Assembly (NCBI GenBank): GCA_943369755.1
Contig: CALROG020000016.1
Span: 14,116 to 78,115, forward strand
From: CALROG01 sp943369755
Lineage (GTDB): Bacteria; Pseudomonadota; Gammaproteobacteria; Burkholderiales; Burkholderiaceae_C
Length of the DNA: 64,000 nt
Direction of reading: 5' to 3'
Each line of letters starts with the position of its first letter. The first letter of the stretch is position 1. Shown in pieces: positions 25,010 to 34,047 of the stretch. The notes under the pieces are model-generated. The model did not search any database. It was not told the origin of the DNA and worked only from the letters and a program-made list of their open reading frames with translations. The translations under genes and the position numbers were made by a program.

Positions 25010-26917
25010 ATGAGCAAGCAAACACTGTCGTTCCAGGCCGAAGTCGCACAACTGCTGCACCTCGTCACCCACTCTCTTTACTCCAACAAGGAAATCTTTC
25101 TGCGCGAGCTGATTTCCAACGCCTCGGACGCCTGCGACAAGCTGCGCTTTGAGGCGCTGAACAACAACGCCCTGTACGAAGACGCACCCACCCTGCAAGT
25201 GCGGGTGAGCTTTGACAAGGACGCCAAGACCCTGACCATTGCCGACAACGGCATTGGCCTGAGCCAGCAAGAGGCCATTGACAACCTGGGCACCATTGCC
25301 AAAAGCGGTACCCGCGAATTCATGGGCAAGCTCAGTGGTGACCAGAAGGCCGACGCCCAGCTGATTGGCCAGTTTGGCGTGGGCTTTTATTCAGGCTTCA
25401 TCGTGGCCGACAAAATCAGCGTGGAGTCGCGCCGCGCCGGTTCACCGGCCAGCGAAGGCGTGCGCTGGGTCAGCGGCGGTGCGGGCGACTTTGAGGTCGA
25501 GGCCATCGAGCGGGCCGAGCGCGGCACCAGCGTCACGCTGCACCTGCGTGAGGACGCCGCCGACTACCTCAGCGCGTGGAAGCTCAAGGACGTCATCAAC
25601 AAATATTCTGACCACATTGCCCTGCCGATCCTGATGGAACAGGAAGAGTGGAAGGAGGGTGAAAACGACCAGCCCGGCGGCATGGTGAAAACCGGCGAAT
25701 GGGAAACCGTCAACCAGGCCAGCGCCCTGTGGACGCGGCCCAAGAAAGAAATTACCGACGAGCAGTACGCAGAGTTCTACAAGGCCATCAGCCACGACTA
25801 CGAGGCCCCGCTGGCCTGGAGCCACAACCGGGTCGAAGGCAGCAGCGAATACACCCAGTTGCTGTTCATTCCGGGCAAGGCACCGTTTGACCTGTGGAAC
25901 CGCGACAAGAAAGCCGGCGTCAAGCTGTACGTGAGGCGCGTGTTCATCATGGACGACGCCGAGGCGCTGCTGCCGGCCTACCTGCGCTTCGTCAAAGGGG
26001 TGGTTGACTCGGCCGACCTGCCGCTCAATGTGAGTCGCGAGCTGCTGCAAGAAAGCCGCGACGTAAAAGCCATCCGCGACGGCAGCACCAAGCGGGTGCT
26101 GTCAATGCTGGAAGACCTGGCCAAACAAGAGGTGGCTGAAGACGCCTCAGTCGACGACAAAGCCAAGTACGCCAAGTTCTATGCCGAGTTTGGTGCGGTG
26201 CTGAAGGAGGGCCTGGGCGAAGACATGGGCAACCGTGAGCGCCTGGCCAAGCTGCTGCGCTTTGCCTCCACCACCGTGGACGCGCCCAGCGTCTCCCTGG
26301 CCGACTACAAGGCCCGCATGAAAGACGGCCAGGAGGCGATTTACTACATCACCGCAGACACTTTGGCCGCCGCCAGGAACAGCCCGCAGATTGAGGTGTT
26401 CCGTAAAAAGGGCATCGAGGTGCTGCTGATGACGGACCGGGTAGACGAATGGGCCCTGAGCTTTCTGACCGAGTTTGACGGCACGCCGATGCAAAGCGTG
26501 GCCAAGGGCGCGGTGGATCTGGGCAAGCTGCAAGACGACGCCGAGAAGAAAGCCGCCGAAGAAGCCGCGGAAGCCTTCAAGCCGCTGCTGGCCCTGTTGA
26601 AAGAGGCGCTGAAAGACAAGGCCGAAGACGTGCGCGTGACCACCCGGCTGGTTGACTCACCAGCCTGCCTGGTGGTGAAAGACCAGGGCATGAGCCTGCA
26701 ACTCTCGCGCATGCTCAAGGCTGCCGGCCAAAGCGCGCCCGATGTGAAACCGGTTCTGGAAGTCAACGCCGAACACCCGCTGGTGAAAAAGCTGGAGGGC
26801 AGCGTGCACTTCAATGACCTGGCCCACATCTTGTTTGACCAGGCGCTGTTGGCCGAAGGTGGCCTGCCCGACGACCCGGCGGCCTATGTAAAGCGGGTCA
26901 ACGCGCTGCTGGTGTAA
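25010..26917 (+). CDS. htpG: Hsp90-family chaperone HtpG
   Basis: 635 aa, normal length. N-terminal GHKL ATPase domain with ELISNASDACDKLRFEAL, DNGIGLSQQEAIDNLGTIAKSGT and GQFGVGFYSGFIVAD. Middle domain NRVEGSSEYTQLLFIPGKAP, KLYVRRVFIMDD and DLPLNVSRELLQESRDVKAIR. The C-terminal dimerisation domain is intact. Cytoplasmic ATP-driven chaperone. Expression is probably from the sigma-32 type promoter at 24940. Confidence 0.97.
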   Translation: MSKQTLSFQAEVAQLLHLVTHSLYSNKEIFLRELISNASDACDKLRFEALNNNALYEDAPTLQVRVSFDKDAKTLTIADNGIGLSQQEAIDNLGTIAKSGTREFMGKLSGDQKADAQLIGQFGVGFYSGFIVADKISVESRRAGSPASEGVRWVSGGAGDFEVEAIERAERGTSVTLHLREDAADYLSAWKLKDVINKYSDHIALPILMEQEEWKEGENDQPGGMVKTGEWETVNQASALWTRPKKEITDEQYAEFYKAISHDYEAPLAWSHNRVEGSSEYTQLLFIPGKAPFDLWNRDKKAGVKLYVRRVFIMDDAEALLPAYLRFVKGVVDSADLPLNVSRELLQESRDVKAIRDGSTKRVLSMLEDLAKQEVAEDASVDDKAKYAKFYAEFGAVLKEGLGEDMGNRERLAKLLRFASTTVDAPSVSLADYKARMKDGQEAIYYITADTLAAARNSPQIEVFRKKGIEVLLMTDRVDEWALSFLTEFDGTPMQSVAKGAVDLGKLQDDAEKKAAEEAAEAFKPLLALLKEALKDKAEDVRVTTRLVDSPACLVVKDQGMSLQLSRMLKAAGQSAPDVKPVLEVNAEHPLVKKLEGSVHFNDLAHILFDQALLAEGGLPDDPAAYVKRVNALLV

Positions 26918-26944
26918 GCCCCGGCGGGCTTCTAGAATGCCCGC

Positions 26945-29056
26945 ATGAATACACGCGGGCTGGTGGCAGGGTTGATGCTGATACTGGCGGGCTGTGGTGG
27001 CGCAGACCGGGTGGCCGCGCCATCGCCCGCCCCAAGTTCAGCAAGCCCCACAGACGCACCGCCCGCCCGCACCGGGCCCACCCCGCCGCAGGCACCGGCC
27101 AGCCCCGAAGGCCCGGCACCCCAGCGCGCCGCCTTGCCCAGGCCACCACAGGCCCCCCAGGCCGACAGCGGCTATACCCTGGACGTGAGCCAGCGCGAGG
27201 CGGTGCGGCTGTTCTACAAGACGGTTTTTGCATCTTCAGCCAATCTGGCCAGCGGCTGGACCGGCAGCACCGGCAGTTGTGCCGCAGGCGAAACCGCAGC
27301 CGACTACAAGGCCGCCACGCTGCGCCGCATCAACTGGTTTCGTGCCATGGCGGGTGTGCCCGCCAGCGTGCAGCTAGACGCCACCTTCAACGCCAAGGCG
27401 CAACAGGCCGCGCTGATGATGGCCGCCAACAACCAGCTCAGCCACAGCCCGCCGCCCAGTTGGGCCTGTTACTCGGCCACTGGTGCCGAAGCGGCTGCCA
27501 AGTCCAACCTGGCGTTGGGCCGCGCCGGGCCCGACAGCATTGCCGAGGGCTATATGCGTGACAGCGGGGCGAACAACGCCGCTGTGGGCCACCGGCGCTG
27601 GCTGCTGTACCCGCAGACCCAGTTCATGGGGGTGGGCGACGCAGATGGCAGCGTCAAAGCCAACGCGCTGTGGGTGTTTGACGCCAATATCTCGGCCCCG
27701 CGCCCCGCTGTGCGCGACGAATTTGTGGCCTGGCCGCCTGCGGGCTACCTGCCCCATGCCACGCTGTACCCGCGCTGGTCTTTCTCTTACCCGCAGGCCG
27801 ACTTTTCCGCCGCCAGTGTTGCCATGACGCAAGACGGCGTCGCCATGGCGACGCGACTTGAGCCACAGAGCAACAGTAATGGCGCCGGCGAAAACACGCT
27901 GGTGTGGTTCCCCGGCAATTACACCGACGGCATGAGCTGGGCCCGCCCGAGCGGTGACACGGTGTACCGGGTCACCGTTGGCAACGTGATGGTGGGCGGC
28001 GTGCCGCGCAGCTTTACCTACACCGTGGTGGTGTTTGATGCCGACGTTGCCACCACCGCCATCACGCTGGCGGGTAGCAGTGCCGTGTTGGCGGGCCAGG
28101 CCGCAGCCTACAGCTTTGGCGCGCAACCTGGTGCCACTGGGTACCAGTGGCGCAGCCTGAGTGCAACCGCCTTCAATCTGGCCGATGGTGCCGAGGCAGG
28201 TGCCGGCAACTTCACCGCCGCCATCAGCGCGGGCTACGACGTGCTTGCCAGCGGTGTGTCGGCCAGCGGGGCCCGGTCGTTCCACCTGGCCCATACCCAG
28301 GCCACCGACCAGACCCTGTTGCTCAATGCGGTGCTGGTGCCCGGTGCCAGCGGCACATTGCAGTTCGCCAGCCGCCTGGGCCTTGCGTCGCCAGCGCAGT
28401 TGGCGCTGGTCGAGGCGTCTCTGGACGAAGGCGCGAGCTGGGTCAGTTTGTTCCAGCAGGCCGGCCAGCAAAGCGGCACCACCTCCAGCTTTGGCGAAAC
28501 CAGTTTCAGCGCCAAAACGGTTTCGCTGGCCCCCTATGCCGGGCGCGCGCTGCGGCTGCGCTGGCGCTATGCCTTCAGCAGTGGCAGCTTCTACCCCCAG
28601 GCCAGCGCCGGCATTGGCTGGTATGTGGACGACATCACCCTCAGCGGCGTCGATACCATGGCAACAGCCGGAACGCCGGTGGACATTGCCAGCCCGGCGT
28701 TCAGCTTCACCGCAACCAGTGCGGGCACCGTGCTGTTGCAAGCCCGGGCTGGCATGTTTGGCTACTGGGGCGACTGGTCAGCCGCGCGCACTGTGAGCGT
28801 CAGCCCGGGCAACGTCTCAACCGTTGCCGCCGACTGCCTGTTCAGCTGGGCCGAGCGCAACCATGCGGGCCTGTTTGCCCCTGCGGGCGCTGTATCGGCC
28901 ACCAGCGGGCCCTACTACTACCGCTTTTATCCAGGTACCGGTTTTTACCTGGGCGTGTCCACCGCCGACGCCAACGTTTACTACCTGACGGGCGGGCGGC
29001 TTTTCAATGCCGGGCCTCTGAGTGCCTGGCGTGTCACCGCGGGGTGCAACGGATGA
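26945..29056 (+). CDS. CAP/SCP-domain lipoprotein
   Basis: 703 aa. Lipobox LILAGC with Cys17, then a Pro/Ala-rich tether (about residues 20-75). The CAP domain spans about residues 115-365: RRINWFRAMAGVPASVQLD, KAQQAALMMAANNQLSHSPP, ANNAAVGHRRWLLYPQ. The HSP and GHRRW stretches give the family's metal/active-site histidines. The C-terminal half has Ig- or MAM-like beta segments (SFHLAHTQ..., GIGWYVDDITLSG at about 557-569) and a short tail with paired tyrosines. Probably anchored in the outer membrane. Function of bacterial CAP proteins is mostly unknown. It overlaps the next lipoprotein gene as ATGA. Confidence 0.82.
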   Translation: MNTRGLVAGLMLILAGCGGADRVAAPSPAPSSASPTDAPPARTGPTPPQAPASPEGPAPQRAALPRPPQAPQADSGYTLDVSQREAVRLFYKTVFASSANLASGWTGSTGSCAAGETAADYKAATLRRINWFRAMAGVPASVQLDATFNAKAQQAALMMAANNQLSHSPPPSWACYSATGAEAAAKSNLALGRAGPDSIAEGYMRDSGANNAAVGHRRWLLYPQTQFMGVGDADGSVKANALWVFDANISAPRPAVRDEFVAWPPAGYLPHATLYPRWSFSYPQADFSAASVAMTQDGVAMATRLEPQSNSNGAGENTLVWFPGNYTDGMSWARPSGDTVYRVTVGNVMVGGVPRSFTYTVVVFDADVATTAITLAGSSAVLAGQAAAYSFGAQPGATGYQWRSLSATAFNLADGAEAGAGNFTAAISAGYDVLASGVSASGARSFHLAHTQATDQTLLLNAVLVPGASGTLQFASRLGLASPAQLALVEASLDEGASWVSLFQQAGQQSGTTSSFGETSFSAKTVSLAPYAGRALRLRWRYAFSSGSFYPQASAGIGWYVDDITLSGVDTMATAGTPVDIASPAFSFTATSAGTVLLQARAGMFGYWGDWSAARTVSVSPGNVSTVAADCLFSWAERNHAGLFAPAGAVSATSGPYYYRFYPGTGFYLGVSTADANVYYLTGGRLFNAGPLSAWRVTAGCNG

Positions 29057-29472
29057 ATGACAGAACCCATCACCGAATTCTTGCGCTGGCGGGTGCCGCG
29101 TTGCTTGCGGGCTGTAGCTCGGTGGGTGTGGGCATCAACATTCCCATAGGGCCTGTTTCCATCGGCGTGGGCGTTGGCACCGGTGGCGTGAGCAGCAGCG
29201 TCGGCGTGTCCGCTGGCGGTGTGGGCGGCACGGTGGGCGTGTCGGCTGGCGCGGGCGGGGTCAGTGGCAATGTGGGGGCCAAGGCCGGGCCGCTCAGCGC
29301 GGGCGTTGGCGTTAATGCGCAAGGCCAGGCCGACGGTAGCCTGGGTGTGGGTGGCAATGTATCGGTGGGCCCGGCCACGGTGGGCATCAGCGGCAGCACT
29401 GGCGGCGTGTTGTCGCCTTCTTTGCCCAGCACGCAGCGCAGCAACAGTGCGGGCGACCGGATGGCGCCGTAA
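29053..29472 (+). CDS. Gly/Val-repeat lipoprotein, 139 aa
   Basis: The start overlaps the stop of the CAP gene (ATGA). Lipobox ALLAGC with Cys21. The mature part is a low-complexity run of short Gly-Val-Ser units (VGVGTGG, VGVSAGG, VGVSAG, VGVGGN, VGISGS) with almost no charged residues, suggesting a repetitive beta structure. No family recognised. A terminator follows at 29473. Coupled translation suggests that it works with the CAP lipoprotein at the cell surface or in the periplasm. Confidence 0.75.
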   Translation: MNDRTHHRILALAGAALLAGCSSVGVGINIPIGPVSIGVGVGTGGVSSSVGVSAGGVGGTVGVSAGAGGVSGNVGAKAGPLSAGVGVNAQGQADGSLGVGGNVSVGPATVGISGSTGGVLSPSLPSTQRSNSAGDRMAP

Positions 29473-29495
29473 CGCCGTTTCGCCGGCGGTTTTTT
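29473..29495 (+). terminator. Rho-independent terminator after the lipoprotein pair
   Basis: Stem CGCCG/CGGCG with a 6-nt loop and then G plus six T, one base after the stop of the 139-aa lipoprotein. Confidence 0.65.
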
Positions 29496-29504
29496 GCAAA
29501 ATAC

Positions 29505-29555
29505 GGCTGTAGCCCGCATGGGTGCTGCGTGAGCCACTATAAAAGTAGTAGCTAA
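29505..29555 (+). repeat. Dispersed 50-bp repeat, copy B
   Basis: GGCTGTAGCCCGCATG, spacer, TGCGTGAGCCACTATAAAAGTAGTAGCTAAA. Lies in the 168-bp gap between the lipoprotein stop and the convergent srkA stop. Confidence 0.85.
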
Positions 29556-29640
29556 ACCATGCCAATAGTTTGCTGCGTGATGGCGGTTCCAGCGCGCTAA
29601 ACGCGGTCCGGCATGGACGTTCTCGCTGGCATCGCTGCCC

Positions 29641-30648
29641 TCACACCACCAGCGCCGGCTCCGCCATCGCCTCTATCTGTTCTTCCAGCATTTGCACCTG
29701 GCCTTGCCAGTAGTCGCTGCTGCCAAACCAGGGGAAGGCGGCGGGGAAGGCCGGGTCGTCCCAGCGCCTGGCCAGCCAGGCGCTGTAGTGGATCAGGCGC
29801 AGCGTGCGCAGCGGCTCGATCAGGGCCAGCTCGGCGCGGTTGAATTCGCGGAACTGCTCATACCCGTCTACCAGCGCTCCCAACTGGCGCTGGCGCTGGG
29901 CGCGGTCGCCGTCCAGCAGCATCCACAGGTCTTGCACCGCCGGGCCCATGCGGGCGTCGTCCAGGTCAACAAAGTGCGGGCCCTGGCCGGGCGTCCACAG
30001 AATATTGCCGGGGTGGCAGTCGCCATGCAGCCGAATATGGGCAAATTCGCCGCCAGCCCGCATGGAATGTGCGTGACCCACTATTAAATTGATAGCAACA
30101 TCGCAGGCGGCGGCCCAGGCACCTTGCACGTCCAGCGGAATCATGTGGTGGGCCAGCAGCCATTCGCGCGGCTCCATGGCAAAGATCTGCACGTCCAGCG
30201 TGCCGCGCTGGGCAAACGGCCGGGCAGCGCCCACGGTGTGAATGCGCGCCAGAAAGCGGCCGATCCATTCCAGCACCTCGGTGTCGTCCAGCTCGGGGCG
30301 GCGGCCACCGTGGCGCGGGCTGACGCTGAAGCCAAAGCCGGCGTGCTGGTGCAGCGTCTGGCCGTTGATGACCAGCGGCCCCACGGCGGGCACCTCGGCC
30401 GCCATCAGTTCAGCGGCAAAGGCGTGTTCTTCAAGAATCTGCGCGTCGCTCCAGCGCTGGGGCCGGTAGAACTTGGCCACCACCGCGCTGTGGCCGTCAA
30501 AGGCGTCTTCCAGGTGCGCCATGTACACACGGTTTTCATAGGAGCTAAGGCCCATCAGGCGGCCGTCGCCATACAGGCCCACGCTGGCCAGCGCGTCCAT
30601 CACCACATCCGGGGTGAGCGTTTCGTAGGGGTGGCGCGTGGGGGTCAT
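29641..30648 (-). CDS. srkA: Stress response kinase A (SrkA/YihE family) carrying an in-frame repeat
   Basis: 335 aa from ATG 30648; the open frame continues upstream into the kinase gene at 30660, but only this start gives the family N-terminus (HPYETLTPDVVMDALASVGL). Aminoglycoside-phosphotransferase-like fold: YENRVYMAHLED, catalytic HGDCHPGNILW (208-215), and FVDLDDARMGP (226-236) with the metal-binding Asp. SrkA is a Ser/Thr kinase that counters stress-induced death in E. coli. Residues about 183-201 (VAINLIVGHAHSMRAGGEF) are encoded by a copy of the dispersed repeat, placed just before the catalytic loop. The frame stays open. Last gene of a phosphatase-kinase-kinase run. Confidence 0.88.
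   Translation of the reverse strand: MTPTRHPYETLTPDVVMDALASVGLYGDGRLMGLSSYENRVYMAHLEDAFDGHSAVVAKFYRPQRWSDAQILEEHAFAAELMAAEVPAVGPLVINGQTLHQHAGFGFSVSPRHGGRRPELDDTEVLEWIGRFLARIHTVGAARPFAQRGTLDVQIFAMEPREWLLAHHMIPLDVQGAWAAACDVAINLIVGHAHSMRAGGEFAHIRLHGDCHPGNILWTPGQGPHFVDLDDARMGPAVQDLWMLLDGDRAQRQRQLGALVDGYEQFREFNRAELALIEPLRTLRLIHYSAWLARRWDDPAFPAAFPWFGSSDYWQGQVQMLEEQIEAMAEPALVV
30053..30100 (+). repeat. Dispersed 50-bp repeat, copy C, inside srkA
   Basis: CCAGCCCGCATGGAATGTGC, then GTGACCCACTATTAAATTGATAGCAA. It is antisense to srkA and read through in frame. The other complete copies lie essentially between genes. Confidence 0.85.
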
Positions 30649-30659
30649 GCGCCTGATTG

Positions 30660-32084
30660 TCAGGCTTTGGCCAGCTCGGCAAAGGGCAGGGCCTGTTTGA
30701 CCAGCAGCACGCTGCAGGGCGCGTCCATGACCACCCGCATGGGCACGGTGGCCACCAGCCGCTGCATCTGCAGCCCGTGGGTCGCCGCGCCCAGCACCAG
30801 CAGGCCCACCTGGTTGCCGCGTGCGTAGGCCACCAGCGCAGCAGCCACGTCGCCCGATTCGATGACGTGGTACGACACCTGGTGGCCCTCCAGGTGGACG
30901 CCCTGCATCCATTGGCGAAGGCGTTCCAGGTGGTCGCGGTGGGCTTGTGCTTCGTCCTGTGCAGTGTCGCGTGGCGCAATCACGCTCACGCAGGCCAGCC
31001 GGGCGCCGGGGCGGATGCCGAGCGAGCGGTTGACGGCCTGACGCAGCGAATACAGCGTGGCGTCGCTGGTGTCCTTGTAGGGCACGGCCACCATCACGAT
31101 GGGCACTTCACCGATCTGCTGCGCCGGCAGCGGGCTGGGCGCGTACTGCATGCCAGCGGCCTTGAACCAGCGCCGCAAGTGGGTGCGCCAGGGCGTACTG
31201 CGCAGCCGCGCGCCGCGCTCACCCACCTGGACCTGGTCTGGATGGCCCAGGTCAAACGCCAGATGGGCGGCCGACGGGTAGCGTTGCGCGGCTTCGGCTT
31301 CCAGGCAGCGCAGGATGACTTCCTGCAGCCAGGCCGGCACCGCGGGGTTGCGCACGCGCGGCGGCACCGGGTCCATCCACAGGCGCTGGCGCAGGCCGCC
31401 GGAGGTGGCGGGCTCGCCAAACGGCAGCTCGCCGGTGGCCAGCTCATAAAGCATGACGCCGATGGCGAAGATGTCGCTGCGCGGGTCGCCGCGCACACCC
31501 ACCACCTGCTCGGGTGCCATCCAGGCGGGCGAGCCGATGGCCAGGCGCAGCTCCTCGGCCAGCAGGTCGGGGTAGTGGGCGTGCCAGCTCAGGCCAAAGT
31601 CCAGCAGCACGGCGCGGCCGTCCGGGCGCAGCAACACGTTGGCGGGCTTCAGGTCCAGGTGCACCGCGTTTTGCTGGTGCAGGCTGTGCGCGGCCTGGGC
31701 GATGGCCTGGCCAAGCCGGGCGATGGTGGCGGCATCGGGGCGCTGGCCGGTTTGCACGGCCTCGTCCAGCCAGTGCTGCAGGGTCCAGCCCTCGATGTAT
31801 TCCATCACCAGGTAAGGCAGCCGTGCCAGGTCGCCCGCTGCCACGAAGCGCGGCACATGCTGGCCACCCAGCACCTGCATGAGCTGGTGCTCGACTTCAA
31901 AGCCCACAATGTTCTCGGCCCCGTCGTCGCTGGCCATGCGCGGAACCTTCATGGCCATGGCAAAGCCCGGGTCGGGCCGGCCGTCGGCGTAGCGCACACG
32001 GTAAATGTGGGCCATGCCGCCGGCGTGAATGATCTCCCCCATGACAAACCCGTCCATGACGGTGCCGGGTGTCGGCAGTTTCAT
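30660..32084 (-). CDS. Ser/Thr protein kinase with C-terminal UspA domain
   Basis: 474 aa. Hanks-type kinase domain about residues 10-280: glycine loop IIHAGGMAHIYRV, ATP lysine K46 (FAMAMKVP), catalytic HLDLKPANVLL (142-152; Leu replaces the usual Arg of HRD, Asp kept), DFG at 162-164, and GSPAWMAPEQ. The C-terminal part (about 335-470) is a universal stress protein domain: PIVMVAVPYKD and LLVLGAATHG, the latter resembling the ATP-binding GxxG segment. Start ATG overlaps the stop of the phosphatase gene (ATGA), and srkA begins 12 bp after its stop. No membrane segment. Likely a cytoplasmic stress-signalling kinase. Confidence 0.88.
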   Translation of the reverse strand: MKLPTPGTVMDGFVMGEIIHAGGMAHIYRVRYADGRPDPGFAMAMKVPRMASDDGAENIVGFEVEHQLMQVLGGQHVPRFVAAGDLARLPYLVMEYIEGWTLQHWLDEAVQTGQRPDAATIARLGQAIAQAAHSLHQQNAVHLDLKPANVLLRPDGRAVLLDFGLSWHAHYPDLLAEELRLAIGSPAWMAPEQVVGVRGDPRSDIFAIGVMLYELATGELPFGEPATSGGLRQRLWMDPVPPRVRNPAVPAWLQEVILRCLEAEAAQRYPSAAHLAFDLGHPDQVQVGERGARLRSTPWRTHLRRWFKAAGMQYAPSPLPAQQIGEVPIVMVAVPYKDTSDATLYSLRQAVNRSLGIRPGARLACVSVIAPRDTAQDEAQAHRDHLERLRQWMQGVHLEGHQVSYHVIESGDVAAALVAYARGNQVGLLVLGAATHGLQMQRLVATVPMRVVMDAPCSVLLVKQALPFAELAKA

Positions 32085-32827
32085 CGCCCCTCCTCGAGTC
32101 GGCTGGCAAAGTATTCAGGCTGGCCGGCACGGCGCACGGCGGCTGCCGCGGCGCGGTGGTCGTAGCCTACGCGGTGGAAGGTCAGCCGGTGTTGCGCGGT
32201 GTCAAACAGCGCGTACATGGCACGCGTGTCGCCATCGCGCGGCTGTCCCACCGAGCCTACCGTCGCCAGCCATTGCCGGTGCGCAGGCACTGGCACGGCC
32301 ACGCCGGGGGTGGGCACAAACTCCATCAGTCCGCGGCCGGTGCCACGGTAGTACAGGCGCTGGTGGTGCACATGGCCGCCAAACACGTGGCGCATGTCCC
32401 CGCCGGCTGCGTCCAGGCTGCGTGCGGCGCGCTGTGTGTTGTCCACGTAGTGCCAGTCGGCCGGTGCGTCGGCACTGGCGTGAACCAGCAGCGTGCTGCC
32501 CAGCGCCGCCGTCAGCGGCAGGCCGGCCAGGAAGTGGCGCTGGCGGGCATCCAGTTGGGCATGGGTCCAGCCGGCCGTACGCTCACCCGTCGTGGATGCC
32601 TGCGTCGGCGGCGTCACGGCCAGGTCGTCATGGTTGCCGCGCAGCGCGGTGGCACCGCTGGCGGCTAGCTGCATGGCAGCGTCCACCACGGCTCCCGGCT
32701 CGGCACCGTAGCCCACCAGGTCGCCCAGCAGGGCGAATTGCGTGGCACCCTGACCATGTGCATGGTCAAGGCAGGCCTGCATGGCGCGCAGGTTGGCGTG
32801 AATGTCCGACAGCAGGGCCAGCTTCAT
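32081..32827 (-). CDS. Calcineurin-like metallophosphoesterase
   Basis: 248 aa from the ATG at 32827 (MKLALLSDIHAN, the usual family start); an ATG four codons upstream is also possible. All metal-site motifs are present: D8-x-H10, GDLVGYG, GNHD, and GGHVHHQ near residue 155. It overlaps the kinase gene at ATGA, so phosphatase and kinase should be made together. It may reverse the kinase's phosphorylation or hydrolyse a nucleotide; which of these cannot be told. Confidence 0.85.
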   Translation of the reverse strand: MKLALLSDIHANLRAMQACLDHAHGQGATQFALLGDLVGYGAEPGAVVDAAMQLAASGATALRGNHDDLAVTPPTQASTTGERTAGWTHAQLDARQRHFLAGLPLTAALGSTLLVHASADAPADWHYVDNTQRAARSLDAAGGDMRHVFGGHVHHQRLYYRGTGRGLMEFVPTPGVAVPVPAHRQWLATVGSVGQPRDGDTRAMYALFDTAQHRLTFHRVGYDHRAAAAAVRRAGQPEYFASRLEEGR

Positions 32828-32872
32828 GCGCCCAATCATGGGCCGCGAAGCTGATGCCAGGCTTGCGCTGGA

Positions 32873-33961
32873 TCAGTTCAGTGTCATGACGTGGCCCACC
32901 CGCGGGTCGCCGCGCCCGGCCAGCACCTGGGCATAGGCCGCCTGCACCGCTTGTGCGCCGTGGTGCTGCTCGACGGTGAGCCAGGGTGCCGCGCTGTTGC
33001 CGGCCTTGGCTGAAAAAACTTGCCAGGCCTGCACCAGCCGCTGGCCCAGCACGGCAGCACCCCAGTCAGTGTTGCGCTTCTTGATTTGCGCGGGCGCAAA
33101 GAACAGCGTGGCGCGCGGGCCGGGCAGGTCTTTGGCCCCGCCGAGTTGCTCTACATGGGTGCCGCCGATCGAGCAGCTGTATTTGAGCTGGGCAAAGCGG
33201 GTGTGAATCTGGCGGCGCACATCAGCGTTGCCGGCAAAGTCAACAAAGGCGCAGGCGGCGTCGGCGCTCACCTGGTCAAGCTGGTCATACGTCAGCACCC
33301 GGGTGTAGCAGCCCAGGCTTTCGCAAAAAGCCTTGTTGCCGGCCGATGTGAGGCCCACCACCTCAATGCCGGGGCGCTGCGCCAGTTGAAAGGCGGTGCC
33401 GTAGGCTGTTTTGCTGGACGCGCTGGACAGCAACATCAGCTTGGCCCCGAAGAAGTCGTTGTCGGCAAAAAAGTCGTCAATCAACCAGGAGGTAATGAAC
33501 AGCGGGCGCAGCAGGGCCTGCACCGCCTCGGTGTCGGCGGTGTAGAACGGGTCGCGGTTGCAGCGCAGCACCTGGTTGTAAACCGCGTGCAGGTTGGCGC
33601 GGTGCGCTGCACCGTCGCTGAAGCCGGCTTCGCTTAGCCGGGTTGGCTCCAAAACCGCACTGCTGGCCATCGGCCAGTAGCCATACAGCCGCTCGCCCAC
33701 GGCCACACCCGGGTGCAGGCTCTGGATCACGCTGGCAAAGCCCCACGCCGGCACGATGCCCCAGCCTTCTTCAGCCGTTGGCCAGAACTGCCAGTAGTTC
33801 ATGGCGTCGCCAAAGGCGGCGTAGGTGATGTTGTTGGAGGTGAGTGCAAACGACTCAACCCGAACGCGCACCTGGCCGTCGGCCAGCGGCGCGTCTTCTG
33901 TGGTGTGCAGGCGGGTTTCGGTAAGTTTGTCCTTGCGGACCAGAAGTGTGGTGGTGCTCAT
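32873..33961 (-). CDS. DUF2855 family protein (MDR/quinone-reductase-like fold)
   Basis: 362 aa from ATG 33961. The N-terminus VRVRVESFALTSNNITYAAFGD and FWPTAEEGWGIVPAWGFASV mark DUF2855, distantly related to zinc-free medium-chain dehydrogenases. LSSASSKTAYGTAFQLAQ is the nucleotide-binding loop region. Substrate unknown. Same strand as the ohrR-ohr pair upstream but separated by a strong hairpin (33982-34010); 45 bp before the phosphoesterase start. Confidence 0.8.
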   Translation of the reverse strand: MSTTTLLVRKDKLTETRLHTTEDAPLADGQVRVRVESFALTSNNITYAAFGDAMNYWQFWPTAEEGWGIVPAWGFASVIQSLHPGVAVGERLYGYWPMASSAVLEPTRLSEAGFSDGAAHRANLHAVYNQVLRCNRDPFYTADTEAVQALLRPLFITSWLIDDFFADNDFFGAKLMLLSSASSKTAYGTAFQLAQRPGIEVVGLTSAGNKAFCESLGCYTRVLTYDQLDQVSADAACAFVDFAGNADVRRQIHTRFAQLKYSCSIGGTHVEQLGGAKDLPGPRATLFFAPAQIKKRNTDWGAAVLGQRLVQAWQVFSAKAGNSAAPWLTVEQHHGAQAVQAAYAQVLAGRGDPRVGHVMTLN

Positions 33962-33981
33962 GCCGCCCAAGGTAAGCGAAA

Positions 33982-34010
33982 CGGCCCGCCGGTTCAACAC
34001 CGGCGGGCCG
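33982..34010 (-). terminator. Strong GC hairpin after ohr
   Basis: 12-bp perfect stem CGGCCCGCCGGT/ACCGGCGGGCCG with loop TCAAC, 38 bp after the ohr stop. Only TTT follows on the minus strand, so termination may be partial. Confidence 0.55.
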
Positions 34011-34047
34011 CTTTGGGGACAGCCGCCTTGGGCGGCCAGGCGCTGGG

